64,000 bases of DNA, from NCBI GenBank assembly GCA_013397695.1, contig VYZI01000109.1:186001-250000 (forward strand), in the 5' to 3' direction. Position 1 is the first letter of the stretch. Each line of letters starts with the position of its first letter. The position numbers and the translations under genes were made by a program. Source of the stretch: Centropus unirufus. Lineage: Eukaryota > Chordata > Aves > Cuculiformes > Centropidae. The notes beneath the pieces are model-generated. The model was not told the origin of the DNA, did not search any database, and saw nothing but the letters and a program-made list of their open reading frames with translations. Shown piece by piece: positions 50,801 through 61,102 of this stretch.

Positions 50801-53800
50801 TAAGTTCTCTAGAAAGTTGACACATAAAAACATACTTGGTAAGTTATGAAAGATTCATTTGAATTTATATTAAATGCTTGCATTACTTCCAGGTACTTGA
50901 CTTACTTGGCACAACTGTATGGGACAGGCAGACTCTCAAACAAATAGCAGCAGTAATTGCTTGACAATTTATGGTGTATGTAATAGATCAACATGATGTA
51001 TATCAGTTTACTTACAAATGTAATCTATTTCATCTCCCTTTCATTCCAAAACACTAAAATTACCTGAACTTGGTATGCTATGCTCCAACTCAAAGCAAGC
51101 CTGTTTAATAAACTGACAAATGTTTTCTAATAAAGAAAACATATTCATTGTGAACATCGACACAGCTCTACACATACTCTGGATACTTTTTGTACCCTGA
51201 GAGATGTTTATAGCTGAAATAACTCCTCTGCTTACACTGCCATTTGAACTGCTCTCCAGCATGTTTGAGCATTCCCTGTCTCTGGTTAAACTGCACCACT
51301 TTTCCACAGATAAAGCTTATCTCAGCCAGTAAAGGCAAAACATTGACAAGAGAAAATGCATATTCTTCCATGACCACTCTGCTGTGCAAATATTTCTTTG
51401 TCTTTTCTGGGATGATATCTTGGTTTCTATTGGGACATTATTAAGAAAGAAAACATTTTTTAGGAGCTCAAGGGAATAAGTTAATTTGCGGTCTGCTTCA
51501 TCCTCTTAACTTTCATCCAAAACAACTGAAAGTAATTAATTTAAATAATGAAACAAGTTCCCAAGAATTCTCTGAAATAAATATCTAACATTTACAAATG
51601 AAGATTTCATAGTTGCCAAATCCAAAGGACACAATGCTATTTTTTCAGGAAATTCCAGTATCATAGACATAATTAGGGTAAGAATCTAGGTTAAAGACAC
51701 ATCCTGCTACATTTTTACCTTCTGACTTGTATAATCTACATATACCATTGCTGTGCTAGTTGAGGTGAATTCTAAAGAGCTTTGAAAGAACTGAAACTAT
51801 TTTTAAACTGTTAATAAACCCTTTTCTGCTTAAAGCATTAATATAAACTATGCAATTCTTCATGTTTTCACGTAAATAGGCAAAAATTATCCTTCAGGGG
51901 AAAAAAAGAGACCGAATAGCTGCAGGATTCCTAAGCAGCAAATGCCTCATAGCAGAAATGTAATGAAGAAATGTCACTCATCTGTGAAATACATGAAATA
52001 TATTGTCAAAAATCTATCTGAGGCTACATAACACAGACAAAATTCCCAGACTACAATGGAATGATCCTTTTTTGTTTTTTTCTTGAGGCAACTGGTGGTA
52101 GAAGACAAAACCTGGTGGTGGCATCACCTGGATTAACCTACAGGTAGGATGCGCTTAATGAATCCAAAGTTCTGTTGCTTGTCAAAGTCACCATGAGCCT
52201 CACAAAGATATCATTTGCTTCTCTTTTTCTGTCTCATGAATTGTTCTGTTCAGTTCTTGCAAATGAAAAATGCAAGAAGGGAGCTTTGGGACAGCGGTGA
52301 AGACCAAGTGTATCAAGCAAAAGAAATTCTCGGTATTTTGAAAGGCTACAGCAAAAATGCAATCTCCTAGGGAAGGCATGGAAAATATTAAGGAATAATG
52401 TAAGAAAAAAGAGCCACCTATGGTGAATTCCAGGAATTCCAAGAACTATTTATTCGAAAAAAAGGGGTAAGAATAAACCAGGAGCACGGTCAAGAACTGT
52501 TAGGCCTGCAAAGTAAAGTAGTGTGGACTAGGAGACTTCCTAAATATTACATGGTAGATAAGGCATATTTTTATGGATTTTTTTTATGATTTTATAAATG
52601 TAGTTTTATGTCTTTCATCATAAAACCATTTCAGCAGATTCCAGTGACTCCAAATCTCCCTTTTGCCTTAGTTGTGTAGTTTTAACAATAAGAAGCTACT
52701 AACCTTTGAGACTTAAAATTTAGAATGTGAATGCTTCATTGGATTTCCTTTTCAATATTAGAGTTCAGCTTTTGGTTCCTGAGAAAAAGTGACATGCATG
52801 CCTTTTTCAAAAACAGAAACATTCACCACTGAAATAAATACTTACAAGTGGCAAGAAAATCCAAATACTTCTTAGATATACACAGAAGGGAGCAACCACA
52901 CTTCCTACACGGCACATCATGCTTCCACTTCCAACAGCAAGCGATCTGCACATGAGACAAAGATTCAATAAGAATTCTGGCAAATAAAGCAGACAATTAG
53001 AAATGTTCTGACACTTAAGACATCAGTAGGATGCTATGTGTCTTCATGAAATTATATTAGGAAGCTATTGCTACACCAGTGTAAATTTATATTGTAGCAA
53101 AATTCAGCTGCTTCAATAGTAAAGATTTTTACCTTTCTTATTCTTTATACAATCATCATTCAGCATAGACCACAGGATGGACAACCAGGACTTTTAAGAA
53201 AGGCAGAAATGTTTAAGAAACTATTCCAGTTCCTCAATGAAACCAATCAATGGACATGAAAATGAAAACTAAATAAAATGTTGTTGTACAGCCAAATACC
53301 AGACAACTCTGAAAGAGCAAAGCAACTCATCCTACCCCAAGTTTCCTGGAGCACTGCCATTAATGCCAAGGGCTGCTTTATGTGGCCCAGGAGTATAACA
53401 AAGAAAAGGAAATAACAGCAAAATAATGAAAAATATGTGACTGGTGAAAGGCCTTACCTTACAATCGTTGGGTACAGTTCAGCTGTGTAGAGATATATAA
53501 GGCCAAATGCCACACCTATTGAAAACTTTCCAGCCATATTTGCTAAAATAATTAATATATTGAAGTCCTATTGAAAGAGAGCACAAATAAATACATCACC
53601 AGAAAAGAACACTTCCAAACTTAATTTAAATCCTCCATAAGTTGTGACCCTTCTTTAAACAATAAGCAATACTTATTGCTTTTTTTTTTTAAAATCACTC
53701 TCAATAAGTATAACTTTTTACCAGTCCTGGCTCACTGAAGCCCTGGGAACATTTTACATGTGACTCCAGCAATGAAACTGTGAAACCTGTACTGAGAACA

Positions 53801-56800
53801 CAGAAACCTATCTCAGACTGGCAGCCACATTTTTAAAACAGCCTTTAGTCAACTATAGGATTTAGCAAGAGCAGCTGCAACTACAGATAGTGTTTAAAAT
53901 CAGTTTCTACTATAGGAGCACTTTCGACGGTATGTGACTAACCTGAGGTATGAACATAATTAAAACACAGATCAATGCACTTAAAATAAGGAACGGAATG
54001 AGTGTGTTTCTCCTTCCCAGTTTGTCCATCGCAATGCAAGCAATGATATAGCAAGGCAACTCCACAGCACCTGTCAGTATGAAATTATTTCGTTTTAAGT
54101 CATGATTACACATACTGATATTATAACTCTAACTTCCTCTTTATGAGGATTCATTTAAACTAGGGAGTAATGAGTGAAATCCAGAGATGACTAGTGTGTT
54201 GGGCCTTTGCAACAGAAATGGCAACAGAATGTCGAAATCCTGACCTAAAATATGATAGTGGGGGGTGGAGAAAGACAAGGGTAACAGGTTTCACAGCACA
54301 GAGCAGATCCAGTTCTCTTGGGGTGGAAAATTACAGAAAACTCTAAGGCCACGGTCCTGCTTTTATGACACTAGCACTTGTGACTGGAATCTCTCCATAT
54401 GCTGCTCTTTTGCTTCAGTTTTTTTTTTCAGATCAACAGCTTAAACATGCCCACAAGGAATACCGCTGGTGTTGCACAAACACCTCTCAGGATTTGCCAA
54501 CTTCACCCCCAGGTCGCCCCACTGTAAAAGGCAACTGAGGTCTCCCTAGGTCTCCTTTTCTCTGAGCCAGCTCCAGAAATAGAGTGCAGTTCCAGCTTTC
54601 TCTCATCTTCACTAAAAAGAGGGCAGTTGCTTACAATATCTCACGCCTACCCATATAATCTCTTCTTAATGTCTCTTTCCAGAGAAAAACTGCTGCAGCT
54701 CTAAAGGAACTGATGTTTGGCTAGGACTATTCACAAGTCCTACTCAGACATTGCCCCTAGACAAATTACATTGAGACTAATCTAGTTTGGATGTGTTTTA
54801 AACCAACCTGCCCTTACAGAATGCTACTATGTCCAATATAAAATTAAGGAAGAAGATAAGATACAGCCCTGAATAAATACCCTGCATTCCTTTATTAAGC
54901 ATGTATAGCATGTTAATATACATAATACCAGCAAACAATCTTTTGGGCTTGCATTGGTAAAAGTAGGTTACAATTTTTCAGTGTTTGTTAGTATGCTAAA
55001 ATACTTTTGGAAAAGGTGGATATGGTGACTTACACACTGTACACCACTGCAACAGTTATCTGTGCACTACAAGCATCCACTCTTGAACGTGACAGTCTAT
55101 CAATACACTATAATATGTGACAACACAAACAGAATTCATCAGAGTCCCAGTCTTTCTGTATGCTTATGTACATGAACAGTCCCATTCACTTTACTGAGAG
55201 CACTCAGTTGCATAAAACAAAGCGCATGATTTAATTCTTTGCTGGCTCAGAGCTGCGTGACTGATCTAGAGTCTTCTGAAGCCAAGGGAATCTTTCCACT
55301 GATTTTACCAAACTTTGATCAGGCCTTGAATGCACTGAGCTGCCTTTATAAACAACCTACGTAGCAGAAAAAGATTACAGTGAGACCAACAAAATTAAAA
55401 TAAGAGTACAACTAAATTAAAAATACACTTTGGAGAAAACTAAAATTACTCTTGCTTCTGAGAATTATTAGTCTATTTTCTACGCAGACTGACTCAATGT
55501 ATCATGACTGTAAATGATTAAAGGAAAACATTTTCCTCTAGTTTTCCTAGTTTGTGCCTATATTAGCTGTGTGAATTTTCTGTTGCTGGTCTGCCTCCCT
55601 TGCTGTTTGTGTGGAACAGCTATAGGCTTGCAGGCAAAGAGGAGACAAATAGAATATTGACTTCCAATTACAATGACAGACAGGGAAGAATTAAGTACAC
55701 CAACAAGCATTAAATTATCTTTTTTTTTCAGAAACAGTGATATTCGGAGGGAATTAAACTCCTCTTGTGTTAGCCAACTTTATGAAGAGTTAAGAAACTT
55801 TTTGAATAAGGTCCATAATTAAAAGAAGAAAGCTAAAAAAATGACAAATTTATAGACATTTCTATTTATTGTGTTCTAGTTCTGTCATAAACAGAATAAG
55901 GTACAAAAACATTTACCTATGAGAAAGAGATTTAAATATTCGTTGCCTCCTAGACTGACAGAGCTGAGAGAGAAGACGTAGTAGCCCAAGCTCCCAGTGA
56001 ACCAGATCAGCCAGACTGTGATGGTCCTTCTTGCAATGTGCCAGTTACAAAACAGGTCTAGGATGTTGTGCTTCTTTGTTGAGGATGTGTCATTGTCACC
56101 CATTCTGCCACTGACTAGATCATCTTGTTGGACTGCGCACAGTTCAGAAACTTTGCAGGGAGTGCTTACTTTATTCCATCTTGCCATTATATTAATTACT
56201 TTTTGGGCATCTTCATATCTTTCTTCTGACAGGAGCCAAAATGGTGTTTCTGGCAACATCCAGCAGCACAAGACAAAGGGAAGAGTTGCTATGGAGAGAA
56301 ATATCTGATAGATCCACCAGGTCCGAACCAAAAATCCCACGAGTGCCACAATCATAATTCCCACAGCAAAAAAAGCATGGACATGCATAGAAGCCCAGGT
56401 TCGTGCTTTAATGCCAACAAACTCAGTCACATAAACAAAAGCCACAACCAGATAACCACTTGAAACCTAGGGGGTGGGAGAGAGAGAAAAAAAGAAAAGA
56501 GAGGTTTGTATCCACTCTCCTTCTGCAACAGCTACAAGTAAAAACAAACAGCTAACAGTGTTCCACATTTGCACACACTTAATTGCCACCACACTGGCAT
56601 GTCCCACACTGAGATCTAAAAAGGCAACTTTGGAAATAAATCAGCTGGAGAATAAGTTCGTTCAAACCTTCAGATTGCCCAGACACTTTATTTAAAAATG
56701 TGAAGTGATTTTGGATGCTTCTCTGGAGTGGGAGAGGGCCAGAATTAGCTGATGTCACTAAATTCTTCGTTTCCAAAAATCACGTGCCTTAATGATATCG

Positions 56801-59800
56801 CAAACTGGACACAGGAATATGAGATCCCCTGAAGTAACTGTCACTTCTGGAAATCTTGACCTTGGCTTTTAAGTAGACTATTAATAATCTGCATGTCAGG
56901 AAACTGACTTGTGTCAGGGAATGCATGTCAGAGAAATGGCTTTAAATTGGAACAGGGAAGATTTAGATTAGATATTAGGAAGAAATTCTTCACACTGAGG
57001 GTGGTGAGGCACTGGCACAGGTTGCCCAGGGATGTTGTGGATGCCCTCTCCCTGGAAGTGGTCACGGCCAGGTTGGATGGGGCGTTTAGCAGCCTGGTCT
57101 GGTGGGAGGTGTCCCTGCCCATGGCAGGGAGGTTGGAACTAGATGATCTTTAAGGTCCCTTCCAACCCAAACCATTCTATGATTCTGTGATTCCATGATA
57201 TATAAATATTGAACATATATTTTGTATTTGATATATGTCTTACATATATATATAAAAGTATGTGAATAGATACGCATAAACACATACATTCTTAAGTACA
57301 ATATAAACATCTAGGCATTAAACATATATACCTAAAGATATAGTTTTCAGATGTAGTCTAAAAAAATCAGTGATGCATGGAAGAGAAACTGTGCATCATC
57401 TTCCTTCCCTCCATCATTCAAAATGGTAGAGATAAAAATCACACTTATATTTGTTGTTTTAATAAAATTATACTCCAGCTCTGACAAGAAGGAGAAAAGC
57501 AATGGCAGCAGCAATGCAGAATCCAGTTTGCTGCTCACACTTGGTAGTTCATTACCAGTCCAGCAGAGGTTGGGATGGAGGAAGTACCAAACACTGCTTC
57601 ATACGGATGCTTTCTATTAATTCAAAGAGGAAAAGTGCAGTGGTCCAAGAACATTCAGACTCTCCCTGCTCTGCTGAAATAAGTGCAACAGAGGGGGCTT
57701 TAGAACAGTGAATTAGGGAAGGAAATAAGAACAAAAGGGAATTTTTCCTGAGAAGGGCTAGGAAATGATACATAAAAGAGCCAGGGTAAACATTCTTTCT
57801 TACCATAGCAAGGAGAAAGCGCACAATCACAAAACTGTAGTAGTCAAATGTGAAGGCCACTGCAATGCCAAATACAAACTGACCAGCACTTGTGAACCAT
57901 ATAACACGCCGTCTTCCCAGTCTGCAAATCACAACAGTAATAACATTACCAATAACCAATAACATTTTATTGAAATACACCTGCAACTCCACAGAGCTGA
58001 TCTGGAAATGGGTCTGAAAATACTATACTTACTGCTCTCATGCACCACAGAAACTCTAGATTGGTTTCCTGTATTTTCTTCACCATGAGAGAAAGAAAAC
58101 GATTAATTTATCAGTAATTCCTACTAAACACAACAAAAAGGAAGCTCCTATGGAAGGAACTTCCATTTCATTATTCTCAGCTGGAAGCAACATGCAGAAG
58201 TGAGCATTACATATGCCCACCTCCAGTTTCAAGTTTAATTTCTAAATAACTAATCTGCAAATTTACTCCGTCTTAATTTTGAAGACATAGGTAAGATCTG
58301 ATTTTTCAGATATTTTATATTAAGTAATGCCTAGTTAATAATTTCTAACAGAAATTCGCTGTGATAACACATGCTATCTCTTGCCAAAGTAACAACTGAT
58401 TTAGATAGTGCTGAAAGGTTTCTGTAACATACCTTTTCCCAACTATTTTAAGTTGGATTCTCTAAAAAATGACAATTGCATAGTTCCTCCAAATTTTCTG
58501 ATCCCATCACAGCACACACGCATGCATGCACAAACACGGAAATCCAACAAGCTAGTATACTAACAGGAAAAAACAAGCTATCCCAAATACCAGCTGCCCA
58601 TCAACAGCACAGTAATTTCCATTGTGAAAGAACAGCATTTAGTAAAAAGGAACTTTTGTTTGTCTTCTTCTCGTATCTCAGGGAGAAAATGTACCAAGCA
58701 GAGTCAGTTGTCCCTAAACAAGTTAGCACATGCCATCAGTAAGAAGCCCATCTGATGAAAAAAAAACTATAAATGTGCAGTAGACATACAACAATCTTTT
58801 GAGGACTCATTGTATTTTGTCTACAAGTGTTCTGTAACACAAAATGCGTGGAATGTTTTTCCTTCCCTGATAATATTATCTTGGACTTTTATTATCTATT
58901 CTGCTGCAAACAGCTTTTCACAGATGTGGATATTATATTTAAACAGATTTTGACGACATTCAGGGTTGTGGGGTCATTTGCTGGTTTTCCTCCATATTTG
59001 GTACTGCATTAAAGCAACCCTGGAAAGAGATGTTGTAAATGGCAGTTATAGCCCAAACAGTGACACGGCATAGTTCTTTCCTGTGCCCTCCTATTTTTCT
59101 CCAACCCTGATCTGCAGTCACGCACGTTTGGTCTCTGACCCTTGCCAGAAAGGATCCCAGTGAGTCCCAGTTGTCAAAGCTCTGCTGTTGGGAAATCTAT
59201 TAATTGGGAATGGGAGGAACCCACAAACTTATTTCCCACCAGCCGGGATGTGTCAGAAAATAATAACTTTCAGCTGTAAAATCTAAGGTTGTAATTGCAA
59301 CTCAGAATTTGTGTATTATCTTAACTGGCTGTCCATGGCTTGAATTAATAGAAATGGGAAAAATATGATCATAAACTTATAAATCATGCCTGAGATTTAA
59401 TTAATAAAGCTATGAATGGTTTAGAGAACCCAGGACAAATGTTAGCATTATATTTTGGTTTTGTATTACATATAGTTATACAAAAACTTGGAACAGGCGG
59501 AAGAATTGATTCCATGTGTTCTAAAAGCCAAATTAAAAGAAAAAAATAAGCTTTACTTTTACATTCCCATGTTGTAACTGTAACATCATATCATTGTCCT
59601 AATGAAGGAAAACTAGAAAACATCACTCCTGATCACTTTTTTCAGCTTCCTATACTGTTAACTATGGGATAAAACTTCACCCTCCACCTAACAGAGCTGT
59701 TAGTCAACACATCCCTTCACAGAAAGAGATAAATAACACTAATCTAGCCTTCAAGTCTAAACACTGGTGTATAAATTGCCCAAGACACAACCAAGATCTC

Positions 59801-61102
59801 TTTCTATGACAAGGTTACGTGCTTAACGGATAAAAGAAGGACTGTGGATATAGTATACCCAGACTTTAGTAAAACCTTTGACACAGTTTCTCACAGCATT
59901 CTGCTTGAAAAACTGGCTGCCGCTGGCCTGAACAGGTACACTCTCTGTCGGGTTAAAAACTGGTTCAATGGCCAGGTCCAAAGAGTGGTGTCAAATGGAG
60001 TTAAATCCAGTTGGAGGCCAGTCACAAGTGGCAAGGGCTCATTGCTGGGTCCAGTTCTGATCAATATCTTTATCAATGACCTGGATGAGGGGGTTGAGTG
60101 TACCCATAGTAAGTTCCTAGATGACACTAAAATGGGAAGAAGAGCCGATCTGCTTGAGGGTAGGAAGGCTCTACAGAGGGTTCTGGACAGGCTGGAATGA
60201 TGGGTGGAAGCCAACAGTATGAGGATCAACAAGGCCAAGTGCTAAGTCCATGCAGTGCTACAGGCCTGGGGATCTCAAAGGTCTTTTCCAACCAAGCAAT
60301 TCTATGATTCTATGAAGTACGTTGCTTAGGCATTTGAATCTCTCATGGGAAGAGGGACACGGCTGGGCATTCTTCTGAGGTAGGAATACATATGTGTGTC
60401 TTGAGAGGGAAAACCAGGAGAAGCAGAACGATACAGACGTACATCCTGGATCTCACTGATGCTTCTGAGTTCAGCTCTGATGCTGGATCTCAGTGTGTTA
60501 TCTGAGAAAACATCCATGTCATAGGAGAGTTGACTTAAGCACAATGAATGAAAACAACAAAACAGGTAGATATGCATGGAGTTAGTGCAGTCTGATACTA
60601 GACTTTCAAGAGGATGGCACTTTACCTGTCAGCAATGTCACCAAAAATCACTGCTCCAATCAGGACTCCAAGCATGAATGTCGGCTGGATTAATTTTGCA
60701 AGCCATTCTCGGTCACAGACCAGATCCCACTGTGAAACAACGGTGCTCTTCCACTTTGTATCATCATAGAGATATCCATTAGAACAAAGAAATGTGGACT
60801 TGTTGCCTCTGTATTCATAAGCCAGATTCAAACTGACTTCTCGTTTGGACCTACTGCATTGGTTAAGTTCCCAAATTTCTCCATTTTCCAGCTGGACTAC
60901 AATGTAATTTTCTGTTGATGTCCATGGTGTCCAGATGTCCTCTATGCTTGATTCAGAGGAGTTGTAGAAAAGAACACTACTCACATTTCCAGGGATCCCA
61001 CACACAAATTTAGGAGTAACAGCCATGAAGACAGATGCTAAGTAGTGGATACCACATGACATAGCTTGAAAGACAGACGCAAAATAAACGCATGCTTGAA
61101 AT
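47652..61102 (-). CDS. SLC22A16: Organic cation/carnitine transporter SLC22A16, exons 2-8
   Basis: SLC22A16 (OCT6/CT2) is a 12-helix major-facilitator transporter of the plasma membrane that carries L-carnitine and some organic cations; in mammals it is noted in testis. Seven exons join in phase: 61102-60626, 57921-57804, 56466-55917, 54070-53943, 53567-53458, 52945-52846 and 47864-47652, giving 1696 bases or about 564 codons. All introns are GT/AG. Seen: TM1 and a large extracellular loop with sequons NVS, NSS and NKS; the first facilitator motif GDIADR-LGRRR across the exon 2/3 junction; LPETPFWLL; the second motif DKLGRR; YTAELYPTIVR; and PETLG after the last helix. The protein follows human SLC22A16 more closely than other SLC22 members, for example SCGIHYLASVFM and GGNEYLNLFL. 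The first exon (about 20 residues in human) is not in the window. The C-terminal tail differs strongly from human. No disabling change was found. Confidence 0.94.
47865..52845. other. SLC22A16 last intron (about 5 kb)
   Basis: Separates the exon ending in IFLPL from the final exon, with donor GTAAGTAT. It is AT-rich with no recognised gene or major repeat. A local duplication of TATCAATAGTGTA is at 48517-48565. Confidence 0.85.
52846..52945 (-). CDS. SLC22A16: SLC22A16 coding exon 7
   Basis: 100 bases between acceptor CATGTGCAG and donor GTAAGT. It encodes SLAVGSGSMMCRVGSVVAPF and then CVYLRSIWIFLPL, corresponding to helix 11 and the approach to helix 12. The first base completes the Arg codon of exon 6. 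Confidence 0.94.
53458..53567 (-). CDS. SLC22A16: SLC22A16 coding exon 6
   Basis: 110 bases between acceptor TTTCAATAG and donor GTAAGG. It encodes DFNILIILANMAGKFSIGVA then FGLIYLYTAELYPTIV. The last segment is the conserved SLC22 motif between helices 10 and 11. Confidence 0.94.
53943..54070 (-). CDS. SLC22A16: SLC22A16 coding exon 5
   Basis: 128 bases between acceptor ATACTGACAG and donor GTTAGT. It encodes AVELPCYIIACIAMDKLGRR and the following hydrophobic helix ending MFIPQ. DKLGRR is the second facilitator motif, after helix 8. Confidence 0.94.
54071..55916. other. SLC22A16 intron between exons 4 and 5
   Basis: 1.85 kb, donor GTAAAT. No gene, RNA or recognised repeat family was seen. 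Confidence 0.85.
55917..56466 (-). CDS. SLC22A16: SLC22A16 coding exon 4
   Basis: 550 bases between acceptor CACCCCCTAG and donor GTAAAT; this is the largest exon found. It starts VSSGYLVVAFVYVTEFVG and covers helices 4-7 plus the large cytoplasmic loop. It includes RTWASMHVHAFFAVG, LPETPFWLL, the loop with KKHNILDLF, and SLGGNEYLNLFLIG at the end. It matches the human transporter along its length. Confidence 0.95.
56925..57200 (+). mobile_element. CR1 LINE 3' fragment in SLC22A16 intron 3
   Basis: A well preserved CR1 tail in plus orientation, antisense to the gene: TTAGATTAGATATTAGGAAG, GCACTGGCACAGGTTGCCCA, GGTCCCTTCCAACCCAAACC, then ATTCTATGATTCTGTGATTC. It is one of the least diverged copies here. 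A TA-rich tract follows at once. The small open frame in it is CR1 residue. Confidence 0.95.
57196..57262. repeat. AT-rich tract after the CR1 tail
   Basis: Repeated ATATAT and ATATGT units directly follow the CR1 3' end, for example ACATATATATATAAAAG. It may have grown from the CR1 tail or pre-existed as the target site. Confidence 0.7.
57804..57921 (-). CDS. SLC22A16: SLC22A16 coding exon 3
   Basis: 118 bases between acceptor GTGATTTGCAG and donor GTAAGA. It encodes LGRRRVIWFTSAGQFVFGIA then VAFTFDYYSFVIVRFLLAM. LGRRR completes the facilitator motif begun in exon 2, and helices 2-3 follow. Confidence 0.94.
57922..59829. other. Left part of SLC22A16 intron 2
   Basis: Nothing recognisable beyond short AT-rich tracts. 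Open frames are short and lack motifs. Confidence 0.8.
59830..60318 (+). mobile_element. CR1 LINE with reverse-transcriptase remnant, internally deleted
   Basis: A plus-strand open frame of 118 codons (59844-60200) is clearly part of the CR1 reverse transcriptase. It shows DIVYPDFSKTFDTVSHSILL, NGVKSSWRPVTSG, GPVLINIFINDLDEG and LLEGRKALQRVLDRLE. The catalytic FADD box reads FLDD and the GVPQGS segment before it is shortened, so it cannot work. After about 60245 the element jumps to the terminal CR1 segment (CAAAGGTCTTTTCCAACC, TTCTATGATTCTATGA), so the region between is deleted. It lies antisense inside SLC22A16 intron 2, about 300 bases from exon 2. Confidence 0.93.
60626..61102 (-). CDS. 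SLC22A16: SLC22A16 coding exon 2
   Basis: 477 bases between acceptor CCCTTTACAG and donor GTAAAG. It encodes helix 1 (CVYFASVFQAMSCGIHYLAS), the large extracellular loop with three N-glycosylation sequons and conserved cysteines, ENGEIWELNQCSRSKRE, YLYDDTKWKSTVVSQWDLVC and GVLIGAVIFGDIADR. The first base completes a codon split with the missing exon 1. Confidence 0.95.

Noticed and set aside
55997..56308. 103-codon plus-strand frame
   Set aside because: Antisense shadow of SLC22A16 exon 4.
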